DNA of 64,000 bases, from contig JBAIAC010000026.1 in the NCBI GenBank assembly GCA_037349315.1, positions 6,572,001 through 6,636,000 on the forward strand. Direction: 5' to 3'. The notes under the pieces were generated by a model, which was given only the letters and a program-made list of their open reading frames with translations, did no database searches and was not told where the DNA came from. This DNA comes from Chelydra serpentina (Eukaryota; Chordata; Testudines; Chelydridae). The translations under genes and the position numbers were made by a program. Shown in pieces: positions 62,765 through 64,000 of the stretch. Within the stretch, counting starts at the first letter, position 1, and every line of letters starts with the position of its first letter.

Positions 62765-64000
62765 CTGCAAGGGACAACACAGTGAGCCTGGATGGGGGGG
62801 GGGGATCTGGGGATGCTGTCAGAACTGGGGTGGGCATGGTGGGTGGCAAGCAATGGAATGGGGCAGCCCACCAAGAAATTGCTCTTGTATGGGTTGGCAC
62901 ACCTGGCTCTTCTAGCATGGGGACCCCCCTTCATAGAGTCCCTTCTAGAAGCTTCATAGAGTCCCTTCTAGAAGGCAGGGCCAGGTGGTGCAGGTAGAAG
63001 GTTGACAGGGTGGCAGAGCATGTTTTCTGCAGCCGGGAAGGGCCCCGGGTCTGTGAGGTTAGACAGTGACGTTCTCCCCACTGTCACCTCGGGAATTCCA
63101 CTGAGTGCAGCAACAGCCAGTGAATCCCACTCCCGTGTCTTCAGAGGACACGTGGCAATGGGTGTGTACTGCAAGCAGCCCTTTCAAACAAAGGCTTCCC
63201 GTGGGGTGGAGCCCTAGGAATGGCCATGCTCTAGGAATGACCTCCCCCCCCCCCCCCCCCGAGGCCGTGTGATCCTGCCAGGAGCAGGCTGGAGCACGGA
63301 TACTGAAGGCCAGATCCTGCTTTCCTTGTTTTCCTCAATTCCCCGCTGAGGTCCGGGGGAGCCTCGGCTGCCCCAGGAAGGCACGACTGGGCCCGGAGTC
63401 TTCCCCTTTCACTTCTACAGCGGGTGGTGTCCCCATGTCACAGCTGGGGCGCAGTCTGACCGTGGCCCTGCCCTGAGGCCCACCCCTGCTCAGCCTCCTG
63501 CGCCTCCCTGCTGAAGCCCCACCCCCGCTAAGCCCCCTCCCCTCTGCCCGCTGGCTACCCACTCACTGTTTGTGTGCGCCTCTTCCCCCCCACCGCGAGG
63601 CCCCCATGCAGGCGGAGCTGGGATGGGAAGAGGCGGAGCCTTGGGGGAAGAGGACGAGCGGGAGCAGGGCCTTGGGATGGCGCACAGGTGAGGGTACAGC
63701 CAGGGCACCCCCCCTTCCAGCGGCAGTGCACCCCAAAGGTGCGGGCTGGCTGTTCGGGGAGGCTTAGCTCCCCCTGGCCTATGGAGCTGTGCCAGGGAAG
63801 CTCTGCAGCGAATGGGGTGTGCTTGTTAACCCAGCTGCAGCGAGCTTTTAGTGCTTAACCTTGAGCAGAGGGCGGAAGCTGAGGCGCAAAGAAAAGATGT
63901 GTCCAGTTTCCTTTCTAAGCCAGCAAAGGACCAGGAGTGGGCTTGTTTTGCCCAAGCCAAGCCACTGAGCTAATGTGCCCTCTCTCCTGACTCTCTGTGG
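62765..64000 (-). other. ADGRG intron, no further exon recognised
   Basis: Up to the right edge I find no reading for TM1-TM4 on minus. A duplicated 22-bp stretch around 62,931-62,972 (AGAGTCCCTTCTAGAAG twice) and a run of 17 C at 63,244-63,260 are the only local features. Confidence 0.5.

Noticed and set aside
62765..64000. Further ADGRG exons (TM1-TM4)
   Set aside because: No minus-strand frame with splice sites gives membrane helices of the family; they must lie beyond the edge.
1..64000. CRISPR arrays, phage, operons or other prokaryotic systems
   Set aside because: Introns, SINEs and LINEs throughout show vertebrate nuclear DNA; no regular spacer arrays or compact operons exist.

Overview
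This is vertebrate nuclear DNA, most probably from a turtle (Testudines, likely a cryptodire). It has split genes with canonical GT-AG introns. Repeats include CR1 LINE fragments, tRNA-derived SINEs that end in a CR1-like tail (the turtle Cry I / tortoise polIII SINE type), a Penelope-like element with a GIY-YIG fragment, many hAT-type MITEs with 8-bp target duplications, LTR remnants and old MIR-like SINEs. The species call is inference from repeat types and protein similarity; no database was searched.

Layout, left to right. (1) 1-15,300: the 5' half of KATNB1 (katanin p80, microtubule-severing regulator) on the minus strand. Seven coding exons give residues 1-210 plus part of one codon, and the CpG-rich promoter lies at about 14,700-15,290. 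(2) 15,300-18,000: a short intergenic stretch with a CR1 fragment, a palindromic hAT MITE and hairpin repeats. (3) 18,000-43,550: complete DRC7/CCDC135 (nexin-dynein regulatory complex subunit of motile cilia) on the minus strand, 17 coding exons, 850 codons, with a CpG-rich promoter near 43,400-43,550. One intron carries a nested stack of a hAT element, an inverted-duplicate hAT derivative and a SINE. (4) 45,142-58,050: a ZPD-type zona pellucida gene on the plus strand. Nine exons encode a 414-residue precursor with signal peptide, one EGF-like domain, ZP-N and ZP-C modules, a furin-like site and a C-terminal membrane anchor; a TATA box and poly(A) signal are visible. (5) 60,077-64,000: the last two coding exons of an adhesion GPCR of the ADGRG cluster on the minus strand, convergent with ZPD and running off the right edge.

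The order KATNB1-DRC7-ADGRG, all in one orientation, is the order known on human chromosome 16q21. The ZP gene sits between DRC7 and the ADGRG gene; as I recall, a ZPD gene is present in birds and amphibians but absent from mammals. KATNB1 and DRC7 both act on axonemes or microtubules, and both promoters contain an RFX X-box or near-X-box, consistent with ciliary co-regulation. ZPD is an egg-coat gene and the GPCR is a surface receptor; neither is functionally tied to the cilia genes.

I see no prokaryotic system, CRISPR array or phage. The more unusual signals are a 7SL-RNA-derived retroposed insertion with a perfect 12-bp target duplication (48,739-48,959), the fold-back hAT derivative (26,685-28,323), and several transposon-in-transposon nests dated by intact target duplications. 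All exon coordinates were worked out by hand; phases and codon counts agree across every junction listed.
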